Source: Mycobacterium sp. WUMAC-067 | GTDB taxonomy: Bacteria > Actinomycetota > Actinomycetes > Mycobacteriales > Mycobacteriaceae | Assembly (NCBI RefSeq): GCF_020217485.1 | Contig: NZ_JAEKMI010000018.1 | Coordinates: 1 to 64,000 of the forward strand | Reading direction: 5' to 3' | DNA: 64,000 nucleotides | In this document: positions 11,661 through 21,331 of the stretch, piece after piece | How the letters are laid out: each line of letters begins with the position of its first letter | How positions within the stretch are numbered: position 1 is the first letter of the stretch | The notes under the pieces: model-generated | Told to the model about the DNA's origin: nothing | The model's input: only the letters and a program-made list of their open reading frames with translations | The model's database searches: none | Made by a program: the position numbers and the translations under genes

Positions 11661-12491
11661 TCAAGCGGAACGCCACGTTCCACCGGCGTGCCGCACCTGG
11701 CCTGCGCAGACATCGCGGATTTCGTGCAGTTGCCGTGCCGAAAAAGTGACACTTTCGATATCGATCAGCAAGCACGCCAACGCCCAACGAAGCGGAAGCA
11801 GACCCAACCGGCCGGTGGTCTGCAGCGCGGCGTCCGCGACCGCGCGGGCGCGCTCGATGTTTCCCGCGCTGCACAGGGCGGCGGCCAGCACCACCTCGCT
11901 TTTGACGTGGTGCCGCGCCGAGGGGACGGCCATGGCCGCCGCCAGCTCGACCGCCTCGCCGGCATGGCGGACGGCGGCGTCGCCCTCGCCGCGGGCCATC
12001 GCGAGCTCGGCGGCCACCCACCGGCGGCGCACCGGGAGCCGCTCGGGCACGGCCGTTTTGGGGTCCGGGGATGACAGCAGCGGGTCGGCGCGCGCCAGCA
12101 GCGTCGCCGCGGCCGCGAAGCGCCCGACACCCAGCGCGTCGGCCGCCAGCCCGATCAGGGCGTCGGCGCCCGCCTCGGGGTCGTCGCCGGCCAGCGCCAG
12201 GGCGCGCCCGTCCCAGCCGCGCGCCACGGTGTGCCAGCCGAGCTGGCGCAGGAACGATCCCTGCGTGCTCATGCCCAGCGAGGCCAGCCGTCCGGCCGGG
12301 GCATCGCGGCGCAGCACCGCGAGGTCGCGCTGCGCGGCGCCGTAGCGGCCCTGGCCCCCGGCCGCGACGGCGCGCAGCCACAGTTGCGCGGGCGTCGTCG
12401 CCGACGGCAGCGGCCAGGCACCGGGCCGGTCTCCGAACGCGGCGTCGGCCAACTGCCGCTCAATCGAGGAAGTGTGACGAGTTTCAATCAC
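11661..12491 (-). CDS. Conserved hypothetical protein, TPR-like (Rv3415c-like)
   Basis: This 276-residue protein is mostly short Ala/Leu-rich helices with a repeating pattern (LWLRAVAAGGQGRYGAAQRD, SFLRQLGWHTVARGWDGRAL, RFAAAATLLARADPLL, HAGEAVELAAAMAVPSARHH). This looks like a tetratricopeptide-type helical solenoid. An open frame continues upstream to 12662, but the GTG at 12491 gives nearly the length of M. tuberculosis Rv3415c and avoids the basic AT-rich upstream peptide. It is divergent from whiB3 across a 363-bp control region and lies upstream of sigD on the same strand. The function is unknown. Confidence 0.82.
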   Translation of the reverse strand: MIETRHTSSIERQLADAAFGDRPGAWPLPSATTPAQLWLRAVAAGGQGRYGAAQRDLAVLRRDAPAGRLASLGMSTQGSFLRQLGWHTVARGWDGRALALAGDDPEAGADALIGLAADALGVGRFAAAATLLARADPLLSSPDPKTAVPERLPVRRRWVAAELAMARGEGDAAVRHAGEAVELAAAMAVPSARHHVKSEVVLAAALCSAGNIERARAVADAALQTTGRLGLLPLRWALACLLIDIESVTFSARQLHEIRDVCAGQVRHAGGTWRSA

Positions 12492-12854
12492 AATGATGTA
12501 GTAAACAGTTTGTGGTCTTCCTGTTACCGAACGGTTAATCACTATAGCGCATGGATAAATTCGGCTCGCCGCTCCTGCCGCCGCTGAGCTGGGGAATCTC
12601 CTTTCGGTCAACTGCCTGGTAGCGAGGCGTCGGCGTCGCAATTTCATTCGAGATGAACGCAAAGTTAATTTTGCACCAAGGGATACATACTTTGCCGGGC
12701 TAAGTGGCTATTGACGGAAATTCACCGTCGCCCCTAACGTCTACGCATGACGGGTAGTCATCGGGGACTCCGCTCCACTTAATTTAAGTTGCACACAAAT
12801 CGCTTTCGCGAACCTGACCTCCCTTGGCGGGCCGTGCAGAGAGGGAACGAACCA
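12492..12854. promoter_or_regulatory. AT-rich control region upstream of whiB3 and the divergent TPR-like gene
   Basis: This 363-bp gap is clearly richer in A/T than the surrounding genes, fitting a long regulated leader for whiB3. TTGACG at 12711-12716 and TAACGT at 12735-12740 with an 18-bp spacer make a plausible SigA-type promoter. A small hairpin (GACGG/CCGTC, 12713-12729) overlaps it. An AGAGAGGGAAC purine stretch before 12855 is the likely ribosome site. The promoter call is visual only. Confidence 0.45.
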
Positions 12855-13157
12855 ATGCCACAGCCGGAGCAGCTACCTGGACCCAACGCCGACATCTGGA
12901 ATTGGCAACTGCAGGGCTTGTGCCGCGGCGTTGACTCAGCGGTGTTTTTCCACCCCGACGGCGAGCGCGGCCGCGCCCGCATGCAACGCGAGCAGCGCGC
13001 CAAGGAAATGTGCCGGCAGTGCCCGGTGATCCAGGAATGCCGTTCGCACGCCCTCGAAGTCGGTGAGCCCTACGGGGTTTGGGGTGGCCTGTCGGAATCC
13101 GAGCGCGACCTCCTCCTCAAGGGCGACATCGGCAGGGGCATCCGGCGCAGCGCCTGA
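12855..13157 (+). CDS. whiB3: Redox-responsive transcriptional regulator WhiB3
   Basis: This 100-residue protein has the four cysteines that hold a [4Fe-4S] cluster (Cys23, Cys53, Cys56, Cys62) and the WhiB turn GVWGG at 74-78, followed by a basic DNA-contacting C-terminus. The N-terminus MPQPEQLPGPNADIWNWQL is nearly identical to M. tuberculosis WhiB3 (102 aa). WhiB3 senses NO, O2 and the internal redox state and binds SigA to control lipid and redox genes. The open frame extends upstream to a TTG at 12789, but the ATG at 12855 matches the family start. Its last 88 bases overlap the 3' end of the convergent GreA-like gene. Confidence 0.97.
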   Translation: MPQPEQLPGPNADIWNWQLQGLCRGVDSAVFFHPDGERGRARMQREQRAKEMCRQCPVIQECRSHALEVGEPYGVWGGLSESERDLLLKGDIGRGIRRSA

Positions 13158-13753
13158 TTGGTCGAACCTGTTCGGCCACAATCGGATTGGCGGACCGAAG
13201 CGCCGCCCTCGCCTTCCCATCGGTGGATCTGTTTGTCCGGGACGCGTGACACATCGTGCCGCAAGACCACCTGTGGCCGACGGCTTTTCGCCACGTGCAT
13301 CCCGTAGGGCAGGGCCTTCAGCAGCGTCACGAACCGCCCTGCCCCGTCGGGGATTGCGTAGAAGCGTCGTTCGCCGGGACGGGCGCCGGCGATGACGCGG
13401 CCCAGCGGGGACGCCATCGAGTAGGCCTTGAGGTCGGTGTCCTCGGGACAAGGCCTGCCGAGCAGAAACGTTTCGGTTTCGCCGGTGTCGTCGTAGCCGA
13501 TGGTCAACACCATGCCCGCTTTGGCGACGGGGTCGAAGGCGGCCGCCTCGCCGACGACCACCGCGTTCGACAGCAGGCCCTCGATCTGGCAGATGCGCGC
13601 TTGTCGCACCGATTGGCGCGCACGGAGTTTCGGGTTGTCGTCCATGAGGTCGTCGGGAACTTCGACGCCGCGCCGCGAACGCAGGCCGGCGAGTTCCTCG
13701 TGCAATCGGGTGTAATCATGCGGCGTCATCCGGAGGGGTTGAATGGCGGTCAT
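13070..13753 (-). CDS. GreA/GreB/Rnk-type transcript cleavage factor-like protein with unusual C-terminal extension
   Basis: This 227-residue protein starts at the ATG at 13753 (longer upstream frame rejected as non-family). Residues about 1-65 form an N-terminal coiled coil (TPHDYTRLHEELAGLRSRRG, ARQSVRQARICQIEGLLSNA). Residues 70-155 are the GreA C-terminal FKBP-like domain (FDPVAKAGMVLTIGYDD, SMASPLGRVIAGARPGE). Such proteins bind RNA polymerase at the secondary channel, or occupy it without cleavage. The last roughly 65 residues, from about 163, are basic and non-family-like and are read antisense to whiB3 for the final 88 bases, suggesting a lost stop codon or small frameshift. It is not part of the syntenic M. 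tuberculosis order. Confidence 0.7.
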   Translation of the reverse strand: MTAIQPLRMTPHDYTRLHEELAGLRSRRGVEVPDDLMDDNPKLRARQSVRQARICQIEGLLSNAVVVGEAAAFDPVAKAGMVLTIGYDDTGETETFLLGRPCPEDTDLKAYSMASPLGRVIAGARPGERRFYAIPDGAGRFVTLLKALPYGMHVAKSRRPQVVLRHDVSRVPDKQIHRWEGEGGASVRQSDCGRTGSTNQALRRMPLPMSPLRRRSRSDSDRPPQTP

Positions 13754-13992
13754 GGCGCGTGACGCCCTTTCGTGTCGAGGGGTTGTCGCCAGGGGCGGGC
13801 GGTGCACCGCCCCTGACGACTCGGGTCGCCCTGGGGCGAAGTCTTCGTCGGCTGCTGATTCCATGCTCGCGTGCGCGGCCGCGGGCGGGCTTGCGCGAAC
13901 CGGACAACGGCGCACCGCCTCGTTGTCGGGCCCCGACAACGTCATCGGCGCGATCCGTCGAATGAACGATTTCCGGCCGCCGTCCGTGGCAC

Positions 13993-14184
13993 TCGTTCGT
14001 CACGGTCCTCGACGCCCACGCCAGCGAAGAGGAGCGCGACTTGTGCCCGGCCCCAATAGATTTGAGTGAGGAGATGCTCTAGCGCCTCGGAAACCGAATG
14101 GTCGAGCGCATCGCCCGGTTGCGTCAGTCGACGCTCAACAGGCTCCGCGTGCGCGGTCGCGCCGCCCTGCTGAGTTCGCTGTGA
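13993..14184 (+). pseudogene. Possible decayed hemerythrin-like C-terminal fragment
   Basis: In frame 1 the translation SFVTVLDAHASEEERDLCPA, then DLSEEML, a TAG at 14080-14082, then RLGNRMVERIARLR resembles the end of HHE hemerythrin-domain proteins, where a HAxEEExxxFP motif carries iron ligands. The in-frame stop and the missing N-terminal part (another stop at 13963-13965) mean it cannot make a full protein. The remaining bases of the 13754-14232 gap show nothing else I can support. The resemblance is from memory of the family, so confidence is low. Confidence 0.25.
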
Positions 14185-14232
14185 GCCGCGTGATACTCGT
14201 TTTGAAATCGGCGAATCGGGTAAGCACCGCCC

Positions 14233-14961
14233 ATGAATAACGGCGTAGTCCTCGCGGCCGCGGCGCTTGCCGCGACCATCGCACCGCTGGCCGCCTGCGC
14301 GAACCAGCAGAGCAGCCAACCCAATACGTCGCCGCTGACCAGCCCGGCCCCCGGCACCGAGAGGCTGACCACCCAGCTCAAGACCGCCGACGGGAGCCCG
14401 GTCGCCAACGCCACCTTCGAGTTCGCCAACGGCTACGCGACGGTGACCGTGGAAGCCGGCCCCAATCAGGTGCTGAGCCCCGGTTTCCATGGGCTGCAAA
14501 TCCACTCGGTCGGCAAGTGCGAGGGTGACTTCGACTCCGCGGGAAGCGTCTACCAGGCGGCGAACCACACGGGTTATCCCGCCAGCGGCGACCTGACCGC
14601 GCTGCAGGTGCGTTCCGACGGCTCGGCGAAACTGGTCACCACCAGCAACTCGTTCACCGCCGCGGACCTGCGAAACAGCTCGGGCAGCGCGCTGATCCTG
14701 CACCAGAGCGCCGACAACTTGGGCAGCGGCCCCACCGCCGAGTCGAGCAAGCGCATCGCCTGCGGTGTGATCGCCGCGGCGTCGGCGACGACGACCTCGT
14801 CGACGACCAGCGTCACCACCAGCACCGCCACCGTCGTCGTGCCACCGCCGTCGACGAGCACCAGCACGAGCACCGTCACGGTCACCAGCACCCCGGCCAC
14901 CACCTCCACGACGACCACGACCGTGACGACCCCGCCCAGCCTGCCGCCGGGCACCCGCTGA
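14233..14961 (+). CDS. SodC-like lipoprotein with incomplete metal site
   Basis: This 242-residue protein has a lipoprotein signal with lipobox LAAC (Cys22), so it should be anchored outside the membrane. Residues about 45-180 align with Cu/Zn superoxide dismutase: GFHGLQIHSVGKCEGDFDSA, ASGDLTALQVRSDGSAKLVT, ALILHQSADN and the closing RIACGVI. One Cu ligand of the usual HxH is replaced (Gln89 instead of His), and the loop carrying the bridging and zinc ligands (GGHYHVPGHTG in typical mycobacterial SodC) is shortened to VYQAANHTG. The two cysteines (96 and 177) remain. A Ser/Thr/Pro-rich tail of about 60 residues follows. It may be a catalytically dead SodC paralogue, a metal-binding or structural surface protein. 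Confidence 0.75.
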   Translation: MNNGVVLAAAALAATIAPLAACANQQSSQPNTSPLTSPAPGTERLTTQLKTADGSPVANATFEFANGYATVTVEAGPNQVLSPGFHGLQIHSVGKCEGDFDSAGSVYQAANHTGYPASGDLTALQVRSDGSAKLVTTSNSFTAADLRNSSGSALILHQSADNLGSGPTAESSKRIACGVIAAASATTTSSTTSVTTSTATVVVPPPSTSTSTSTVTVTSTPATTSTTTTTVTTPPSLPPGTR

Positions 14962-15006
14962 GCCGAAACACCCGCGCCCCCGCGGCGGCCGGATTACCGT
15001 TCTGAG

Positions 15007-15420
15007 ATGCAGACCGCGCTGTTCACCTTGGGCCTGGTGCTGTTCCTGCTCGGGCTGCTCACCGGGCTCGCCGCGCCCGCGATGAAGAACGCGCGCATGG
15101 CGCTGTCGAGCCACCTCGAGGCTTTGCTCAACGGCATGTTCCTCGTGTTGCTCGGTCTGCTCTGGCCACACGTCCACGTGCCCCACGCGTGGGGAATCGC
15201 GGCGGTCGCGCTGATCGTGTATGCTGGCTACGCGAACTGGTTGGCCACTCTGCTCGCGGCGGTGTGGGGCGCCGGTCGCAGATTCGCGCCCATCGCGGCG
15301 GGCGACCACCAGGCCTCGGCGGCCAAGGAAGGCGTTGTCAGCTTTCTGTTGATAACGCTGTCGCTGGCGGTCTTGGTCGGCGTGGTCATCGTCATCGTCG
15401 GGGTCATCGTCGGGCCATGA
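15007..15420 (+). CDS. Small membrane protein, hydroxylaminobenzene mutase (HabA/HabB)-like
   Basis: This 137-residue protein is predicted to have four membrane helices: LFTLGLVLFLLGLLTGLAA, LLNGMFLVLLGLLWP, GIAAVALIVYAGYANWLATL and SFLLITLSLAVLVGVVIVIV. The sequence MKNARMALSSHLEALLNGMF and YANWLATLLAAVWG resembles small hydroxylaminobenzene mutase-type isomerases. Those rearrange hydroxylaminobenzene to aminophenol, but many homologues are of unknown role. It is 45 bases after the SodC-like gene and 54 bases before the DUF1345 gene. Confidence 0.65.
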   Translation: MQTALFTLGLVLFLLGLLTGLAAPAMKNARMALSSHLEALLNGMFLVLLGLLWPHVHVPHAWGIAAVALIVYAGYANWLATLLAAVWGAGRRFAPIAAGDHQASAAKEGVVSFLLITLSLAVLVGVVIVIVGVIVGP

Positions 15421-15474
15421 CGACCGACGTCATCGCGGTACCGGATGGCCAGCGCTCGTGCTTAGGTCGGGATT

Positions 15475-16125
15475 GTGAAATCCCTCGCTGAGTTCTTTCG
15501 CGACACGGTCGCGGCTCGGATAGCGGTGGCGGCCGTGCTCGGAGTCGCCGTCGCCCTCGTGGTGGGCAACACGGTCGGCTGGCGATTCGCGCTGGCCGGC
15601 TGGATCGTGACCGCCGGAGTCTATGTGGTGTGGACGCGGCTGCTTCTCGGCGGGATGGATGCCGATCAAACCTGCAGATACGTGACGAAGGAGGACCCCA
15701 CCCGCTGGGTCGCCGACGCGGTCATCGTGTCGGCCAGCGTCGCGAGCCTGGGCGGGGTCGGTTACGTGGTGGCCGCGGCGTCGCGCTCGGGCCCCGGCGC
15801 CGTGGAAGCCGCCGTCCTCGGCGTCCTGACGGTCGCGGCATCCTGGTTTGCCGTGCACACGCTGTTCACCGTGCACTACGCGCGGCTGTATTACTCGGAC
15901 GAGCCGGGCGGAATCAACTTCCACGACCCGGAGCGACCCTGCTTTCGCGACTTCGCGTATGTGGCCTTCACCGTCGGCATGACCTATCAGGTGTCAGACA
16001 CCGAGATCGGGTTGGCATCGATCAGGGCGACGGTGCTGCGCCAGGCGCTGCTGTCCTACCTGCTCGGCGCGGTCGTCCTGGCGGTCACCATCAACCTGAT
16101 CGCGGGATTGGGTTCCAAGTTCTAA
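15475..16125 (+). CDS. DUF1345 family membrane protein
   Basis: This 216-residue protein begins at a GTG and has about five hydrophobic segments ([96 protein letters not shown]). The pair of motifs HYARLYYSD and [19 protein letters not shown] is characteristic of DUF1345. Nothing firm is known of the family's function. It is followed by a strong stem-loop and is convergent with the carboxymuconolactone decarboxylase gene. Confidence 0.8.
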   Translation: MKSLAEFFRDTVAARIAVAAVLGVAVALVVGNTVGWRFALAGWIVTAGVYVVWTRLLLGGMDADQTCRYVTKEDPTRWVADAVIVSASVASLGGVGYVVAAASRSGPGAVEAAVLGVLTVAASWFAVHTLFTVHYARLYYSDEPGGINFHDPERPCFRDFAYVAFTVGMTYQVSDTEIGLASIRATVLRQALLSYLLGAVVLAVTINLIAGLGSKF

Positions 16126-16156
16126 AGCGCGCCGCGGCGGCGAAATTGCGCCGACG

Positions 16157-16204
16157 GTGGGGCCTGTGCACGAAAACCGTTGGGATTTCGTGCATTAGCC
16201 CCAC
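16157..16204. terminator. Bipartite stem-loop between convergent genes, probable bidirectional terminator
   Basis: The outer stem is GTGGGGC (16157-16163) with GCCCCAC (16198-16204). The inner stem is GCACGAAA (16168-16175) with TTTCGTGC (16186-16193). Symmetric 4-nt internal loops lie between them and a 10-nt apical loop closes the structure. It lies 31 bases after the DUF1345 stop and 53 bases from the convergent gene's stop. There is no long U-tract. Confidence 0.6.
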
Positions 16205-16257
16205 GCTCGGCTTGTCGACCACCGTCGTCTCGGTGGTGGTTGACCGCAGCCGCATCC

Positions 16258-16830
16258 TCATCCGAGGGGTGAGGTGCGCTGGCCGATCTTGTCGGTTGTC
16301 TCCATGGGGACTCTGGTGCCGTTGAGGAACAGACTCAGCATGCTGAACCACCCGATCGTGGCGACGTACTTGCGCGTGGTTGTGGCCCCGAACGTGTCGA
16401 GCAGAGCTTGCAGAGTCCCATCGCTGAGCGTCCCGGACTTGAGGAGCTCGTCGGTGGCCGCGATCAACAGCCGATATTCGGCATCGAGGTTTTCCTGCTC
16501 GCCATCCTCGGCGATCGATTCGATCTCGGACGTCGTGAGGCCCGCGTTGCGAGCCATCTGTTCGTTCGCCTGCCACTCGTAGGGGCAGTTGAGTACCGAG
16601 GCCGCGCGCAAAATGATGACCTCTCGGTGCTTGGCGTCGATGTCGCGCTCACTGAAGACGGCATTCACCATGCCGGCGAGCGCCGGGAAGAAGTCTCCGG
16701 TGCCGCTCATCATCTTCATCACATTGAGTGCCGTATCAGGGTCATACCCGTCACCGACCACGCGGGCGATCTCGTCTTCCTCGGGAAGCGGGACAACAAC
16801 GGAATATTGATATGGCGTGGGCTTTCCCAT
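16258..16830 (-). CDS. Carboxymuconolactone decarboxylase (AhpD-like) family protein
   Basis: This 190-residue protein contains the CMD/AhpD helical domain: REVIILRAASVLNCPYEWQA (the Cys-containing conserved helix), then NEQMARNAGLTTSEIESIAE. Only one cysteine is present in the motif where alkylhydroperoxide-reducing AhpD proteins have CxxC, so peroxidase activity like AhpD is not expected. Such proteins often act as lactone decarboxylases or remain uncharacterised. It is transcribed alone downstream of the groEL1 terminator. Confidence 0.82.
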   Translation of the reverse strand: MGKPTPYQYSVVVPLPEEDEIARVVGDGYDPDTALNVMKMMSGTGDFFPALAGMVNAVFSERDIDAKHREVIILRAASVLNCPYEWQANEQMARNAGLTTSEIESIAEDGEQENLDAEYRLLIAATDELLKSGTLSDGTLQALLDTFGATTTRKYVATIGWFSMLSLFLNGTRVPMETTDKIGQRTSPLG

Positions 16831-16877
16831 GAGGTTGTCCTCTTCGGGTCGTTCCGTCGTACGGACTTCGGAACGAA

Positions 16878-16908
16878 AATACCCCCGGGCGCTCGACCCG
16901 GGGGTATT
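16878..16908 (-). terminator. Rho-independent-type terminator after groEL1
   Basis: A perfect 12-bp stem (AATACCCCCGGG at 16878-16889 with CCCGGGGGTATT at 16897-16908) has a 7-nt loop. On the minus strand it is followed by TTTT, and it lies 10 bases past the groEL1 stop. Confidence 0.85.
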
Positions 16909-16918
16909 CCGTTGCTAC

Positions 16919-18538
<1,620 letters not shown>

Positions 18539-18622
18539 CAGTCTCCTTCCGTCCGGCGACGACGCACGACGGGAAACCGTCCTGCTGCGGAGCCGGGCAA
18601 TTCAAACCAGCCAAAACGCATG

Positions 18623-18667
18623 CCGCCCCGGAAATCACCCGCGCGGACGCGGGGATCGCCGGGGCGG
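18623..18667 (-). other. Intercistronic stem-loop between groES and groEL1
   Basis: CCGCCCCGG (18623-18631) pairs with CCGGGGCGG (18659-18667), and inside them CCCGCG (18638-18643) pairs with CGCGGG (18648-18653) around a 4-nt loop. It begins 10 bases past the groES stop and has no U-tract, so it may mark an RNA processing or attenuation site. Processing of the groES-groEL1 message is described in M. tuberculosis. Confidence 0.6.
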
Positions 18668-18677
18668 GACACGGTCC

Positions 18678-18980
18678 TTACTTGGAGACGACAGCCAGCA
18701 CGTCGCGTGCCGACAGGATCAGGTACTCCTCGCCGTTGTACTTGATCTCGGTGCCGCCGTACTTGCTGTAGATGACGGTGTCGCCCTCCGAGACGTCCAG
18801 CGGGATGCGCTTCTCGCCGTCTTCGTCCCACCGGCCGGGGCCGACTGCGACGACGGTGCCTTCCTGCGGCTTCTCCTTGGCGGTGTCGGGAATGACCAGA
18901 CCGGACGCGGTCGTGGTCTCGGCCTCGTTGGCCTGCACGAGAATCTTGTCCTCGAGTGGCTTGATGTTCACCTTCGCCAC
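18678..18980 (-). CDS. groES: 10-kDa co-chaperonin GroES
   Basis: This 100-residue protein has the family start [20 protein letters not shown], the mobile loop [37 protein letters not shown] and the roof region [20 protein letters not shown]. It caps the GroEL ring and is the first gene of the groES-groEL1 operon. It starts at a GTG preceded by a GGAGGG site. The upstream 170 bp hold a CIRCE element, so HrcA repression and heat induction are expected. Confidence 0.97.
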   Translation of the reverse strand: MAKVNIKPLEDKILVQANEAETTTASGLVIPDTAKEKPQEGTVVAVGPGRWDEDGEKRIPLDVSEGDTVIYSKYGGTEIKYNGEEYLILSARDVLAVVSK

Positions 18981-19146
18981 GATTGGAGCCCTCCAGTGTT
19001 TGGGTCGGGTCCGGGACGCGCCCGGACCGGAGTTGATGGCCGGTCCGGGGCTCGCCCGAACCTGCCGAATTATCAGGTGTTCGGCATTCGTCCAGGCCCG
19101 AGCGCCGTCGTCGCGGGTGCCGACACAGGGCTTGGCCGATTGCCAC

Positions 19147-19178
19147 CTAGCACTCTATACACGGGAGTGCTAGCACTC
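19147..19178 (-). promoter_or_regulatory. CIRCE operator (HrcA site) upstream of groES
   Basis: CTAGCACTC (19147-19155) and GAGTGCTAG (19165-19173) form a perfect 9-bp inverted repeat with the standard 9-bp spacer. A second TAGCACTC half-site at 19171-19178 overlaps its end. This is the heat-shock repressor HrcA site for groES-groEL1, in the 238-bp gap between groES and tsaD. Confidence 0.93.
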
Positions 19179-19218
19179 AAGGGCACCCTGCTGCTTCCCG
19201 CATGTTCGCCGTCAGCGA

Positions 19219-20244
19219 TCAGCTGACCTGCGCCTTCACCACCGGCAGGCCGGGGTCGCTAGGCGCGTCCAGCGGGGATTGCGGCGCCCCGGCCGCCACC
19301 AGATGCGCGGCGAAGGCGGCGATCATCGCCCCGTTGTCCGTGCACAGCCGCGGCCTGGGGATGCGCAGCGTCAGCCCGGCCGCCGCGCAGCGCTGCTCCG
19401 CCAGTTCCCGCAAGCGCGAATTCGCGGCCACTCCCCCCGCGATCAGCAGTGTCGAGACGCCGAGGTCCGTCGCGGCGCGCACGGCCTTGCGGGTCAGCAC
19501 GTCGGCCACGGCCTCCTGGAAGCCAGCCGCGACATCGGCGTTCACCGCGTCCGGGTGGCTTTCCAGGTGCCGTGCCACGGCCGTCTTGAGGCCGGAGAAG
19601 CTGAACGCGTAGGGGTCGTCGCGCGGCCCGGTCATGCCGCGCGGGAAGGCGATCGCGTCGCGGTCACCGGTGCGGGCCAACTCGTCGAGCACCCTGCCGC
19701 CCGGGTAGCCCAGCCCCAGCAGCCGCGCCACCTTGTCGTAGGCCTCGCCGGCCGCGTCGTCGACGGTGCTGCCCAGCTCGACGATCGGCTCGCCGAGCGA
19801 CCGCACATGCAACAGGTGGGTGTGGCCGCCCGAGACCAGCAGCGCCACGCACTCGGGCAGCGGCCCGTGCTCGTAGACGTCGGCGGCCAGGTGCCCGCCC
19901 AGATGGTTCACCGCATAGAACGGGACGTCCCATGCGGCCGAATAGGCTTTGGCCGCAGCGACTCCCACCAACAGGGCGCCGGCCAGCCCGGGCCCGATGG
20001 TGGCCGCGACGATGTCGGGCTTGTCCAGGCCGGCGGTCGACAGCGCGCGGCGCATGGCGGGCCCCAGCGCCTCCAGGTGTGCGCGGGAGGCGATCTCGGG
20101 GACCACGCCGCCGAACCGCACGTGTTCGTCGACGCTGGACGCCACCTCGTCGGCCAGCAGGGTGACGGTGCCGTCGGCGCCCAGCCGCGCGATGCCGACT
20201 CCCGTTTCGTCGCACGAGGTTTCGATGGCCAAGATGGTCGTCAT
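19219..20244 (-). CDS. tsaD: tRNA N6-adenosine threonylcarbamoyltransferase TsaD
   Basis: This 341-residue enzyme transfers the threonylcarbamoyl group to A37 of ANN-decoding tRNAs. [15 protein letters not shown] opens the ASKHA nucleotide-binding fold, the metal ligands are His114 and His118 in [10 protein letters not shown], and [12 protein letters not shown] and [13 protein letters not shown] are family signatures. The ATG at 20244 is used; the frame continues far upstream in a non-family translation. It overlaps rimI by four bases as the last gene of tsaE-tsaB-rimI-tsaD. Confidence 0.96.
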   Translation of the reverse strand: MTTILAIETSCDETGVGIARLGADGTVTLLADEVASSVDEHVRFGGVVPEIASRAHLEALGPAMRRALSTAGLDKPDIVAATIGPGLAGALLVGVAAAKAYSAAWDVPFYAVNHLGGHLAADVYEHGPLPECVALLVSGGHTHLLHVRSLGEPIVELGSTVDDAAGEAYDKVARLLGLGYPGGRVLDELARTGDRDAIAFPRGMTGPRDDPYAFSFSGLKTAVARHLESHPDAVNADVAAGFQEAVADVLTRKAVRAATDLGVSTLLIAGGVAANSRLRELAEQRCAAAGLTLRIPRPRLCTDNGAMIAAFAAHLVAAGAPQSPLDAPSDPGLPVVKAQVS

Positions 20245-20708
20245 GTGCGCCGCGCCTCCCTCCGCATGGTGTACGCGTCCGCGCCGCTGACGCGGTAGTA
20301 GCGGCGGCGCAGGCCGACCTGCTCGAACCCGACGCTGCGATACAGCCCGATGGCCGGCTCGTTGTCGGTGCGCACTTCCAGGTACACGACACCGCCGTCG
20401 GCGAACGTCAACAGCTCGTCGAGCAACCGGCGGCCGATGCCCTGCCCCTGGTAGGCGGGGTCCACGCCGAGGGTGTGGACCTCGTGCTCGAAGGGCGGCG
20501 TGCGGCCCAACCGTGAGATGCCGGCGTAGCCGACGAGCGTTTCGCCGACGCGCGCGCCCACGTAATGGTTGTGGGCGCTTGCCAATTCCCGGTTGAACGC
20601 CGCCGCGGGCCACGGGTCGTCGCCGTCGAAGAGCTGCGCCTCCAGCTCGGCGCAGCGCTGCGCGTCGGCCCGCGTCAACGCGCCGACGGTCACGGGCTCG
20701 GCGATCAT
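20241..20708 (-). CDS. rimI: Ribosomal protein S18 alanine N-acetyltransferase RimI-like
   Basis: This 155-residue GNAT-fold protein has the acetyl-CoA-binding motif [20 protein letters not shown] (Q/RxxGxG/A type), and a C-terminal [20 protein letters not shown] typical of GNAT motif B. RimI enzymes acetylate N-terminal residues, classically of ribosomal protein S18. It is embedded in the t6A operon, overlapping tsaD and tsaB by four bases on each side. Confidence 0.92.
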   Translation of the reverse strand: MIAEPVTVGALTRADAQRCAELEAQLFDGDDPWPAAAFNRELASAHNHYVGARVGETLVGYAGISRLGRTPPFEHEVHTLGVDPAYQGQGIGRRLLDELLTFADGGVVYLEVRTDNEPAIGLYRSVGFEQVGLRRRYYRVSGADAYTMRREARRT

Positions 20709-21331
20709 TGCCGCGCCGCCAGGGGTTTGGCGTCGGGACGACGCAGGTACAGGGCAACCAGCGGAGCCGGGTCATCGGACCAATCCCCCACCGCGGCAAC
20801 AAGTCCGGCCGGCGTCGGGTACGCGGGCTCGCACACCGGCAGGCCGAATATGGCCGCGTGTTCGGGCGAGCCGGCCACCGTCTGCGCGTTGCCGGGGTCG
20901 ACGTCGGCGGGGGCATCAACCCCCGGCCCGCCGGTCCGTATGCCGTCGCGGTAGCGGGCCCAGTAGACCTCGCGCCGACGGGCGTCGGTGACCACCAGCG
21001 CGTCCCCGGTGGTTTGCACGCCGATGGCGTCCAGGCTGCACACGCCGTACACCGGGATGCCCAGCGCATGCCCGTAGGCGGCGGCGGTCGCCATCCCGGC
21101 CCGCAGACCGGTGAACGGCCCCGGGCCGCAGCCCACCACGACGGCGTCGAGGTCGGCCATCGTCAGCCCCGCATCCGCCAGGGCGGCAACCACATTCGGG
21201 GTGAGCCGTTCGGCGTGGGCCCGGGCGTCGACGGTGACCCGCTGCGCCGGCACGGACAGGTCCTCGCGCCGCACGATGCCGGCCGTCACCGCCGGGGTGG
21301 AGGTGTCGAGGGTCAGCACGAGGATGCTCAT
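20705..21331 (-). CDS. tsaB: tRNA threonylcarbamoyladenosine biosynthesis protein TsaB
   Basis: This 208-residue protein is the TsaD partner, with the ASKHA-like N-terminus [17 protein letters not shown] and the motif [20 protein letters not shown]. An open frame runs to 21373, but the ATG at 21331 fits the family start and leaves a four-base overlap with tsaE. TsaB stabilises the TsaBDE assembly that makes t6A. Confidence 0.93.
   Translation of the reverse strand: MSILVLTLDTSTPAVTAGIVRREDLSVPAQRVTVDARAHAERLTPNVVAALADAGLTMADLDAVVVGCGPGPFTGLRAGMATAAAYGHALGIPVYGVCSLDAIGVQTTGDALVVTDARRREVYWARYRDGIRTGGPGVDAPADVDPGNAQTVAGSPEHAAIFGLPVCEPAYPTPAGLVAAVGDWSDDPAPLVALYLRRPDAKPLAARQ

Noticed and set aside
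13200..13700. Plus-strand frames in the GreA-like region
   Set aside because: They are shadows of the minus-strand Gre-like gene with no family features.
14786..14935. ACC/AGC-rich repeats that might look like a tandem array
   Set aside because: It is codon-level low complexity of the Ser/Thr tail of the SodC-like protein, without a regular unit or CRISPR-like spacing.
13942..15309. 455-codon minus-strand frame over the SodC-like and HabA-like genes
   Set aside because: The plus-strand genes have a lipobox, domain motifs and good starts; the minus frame is a Gly/Arg-rich shadow.
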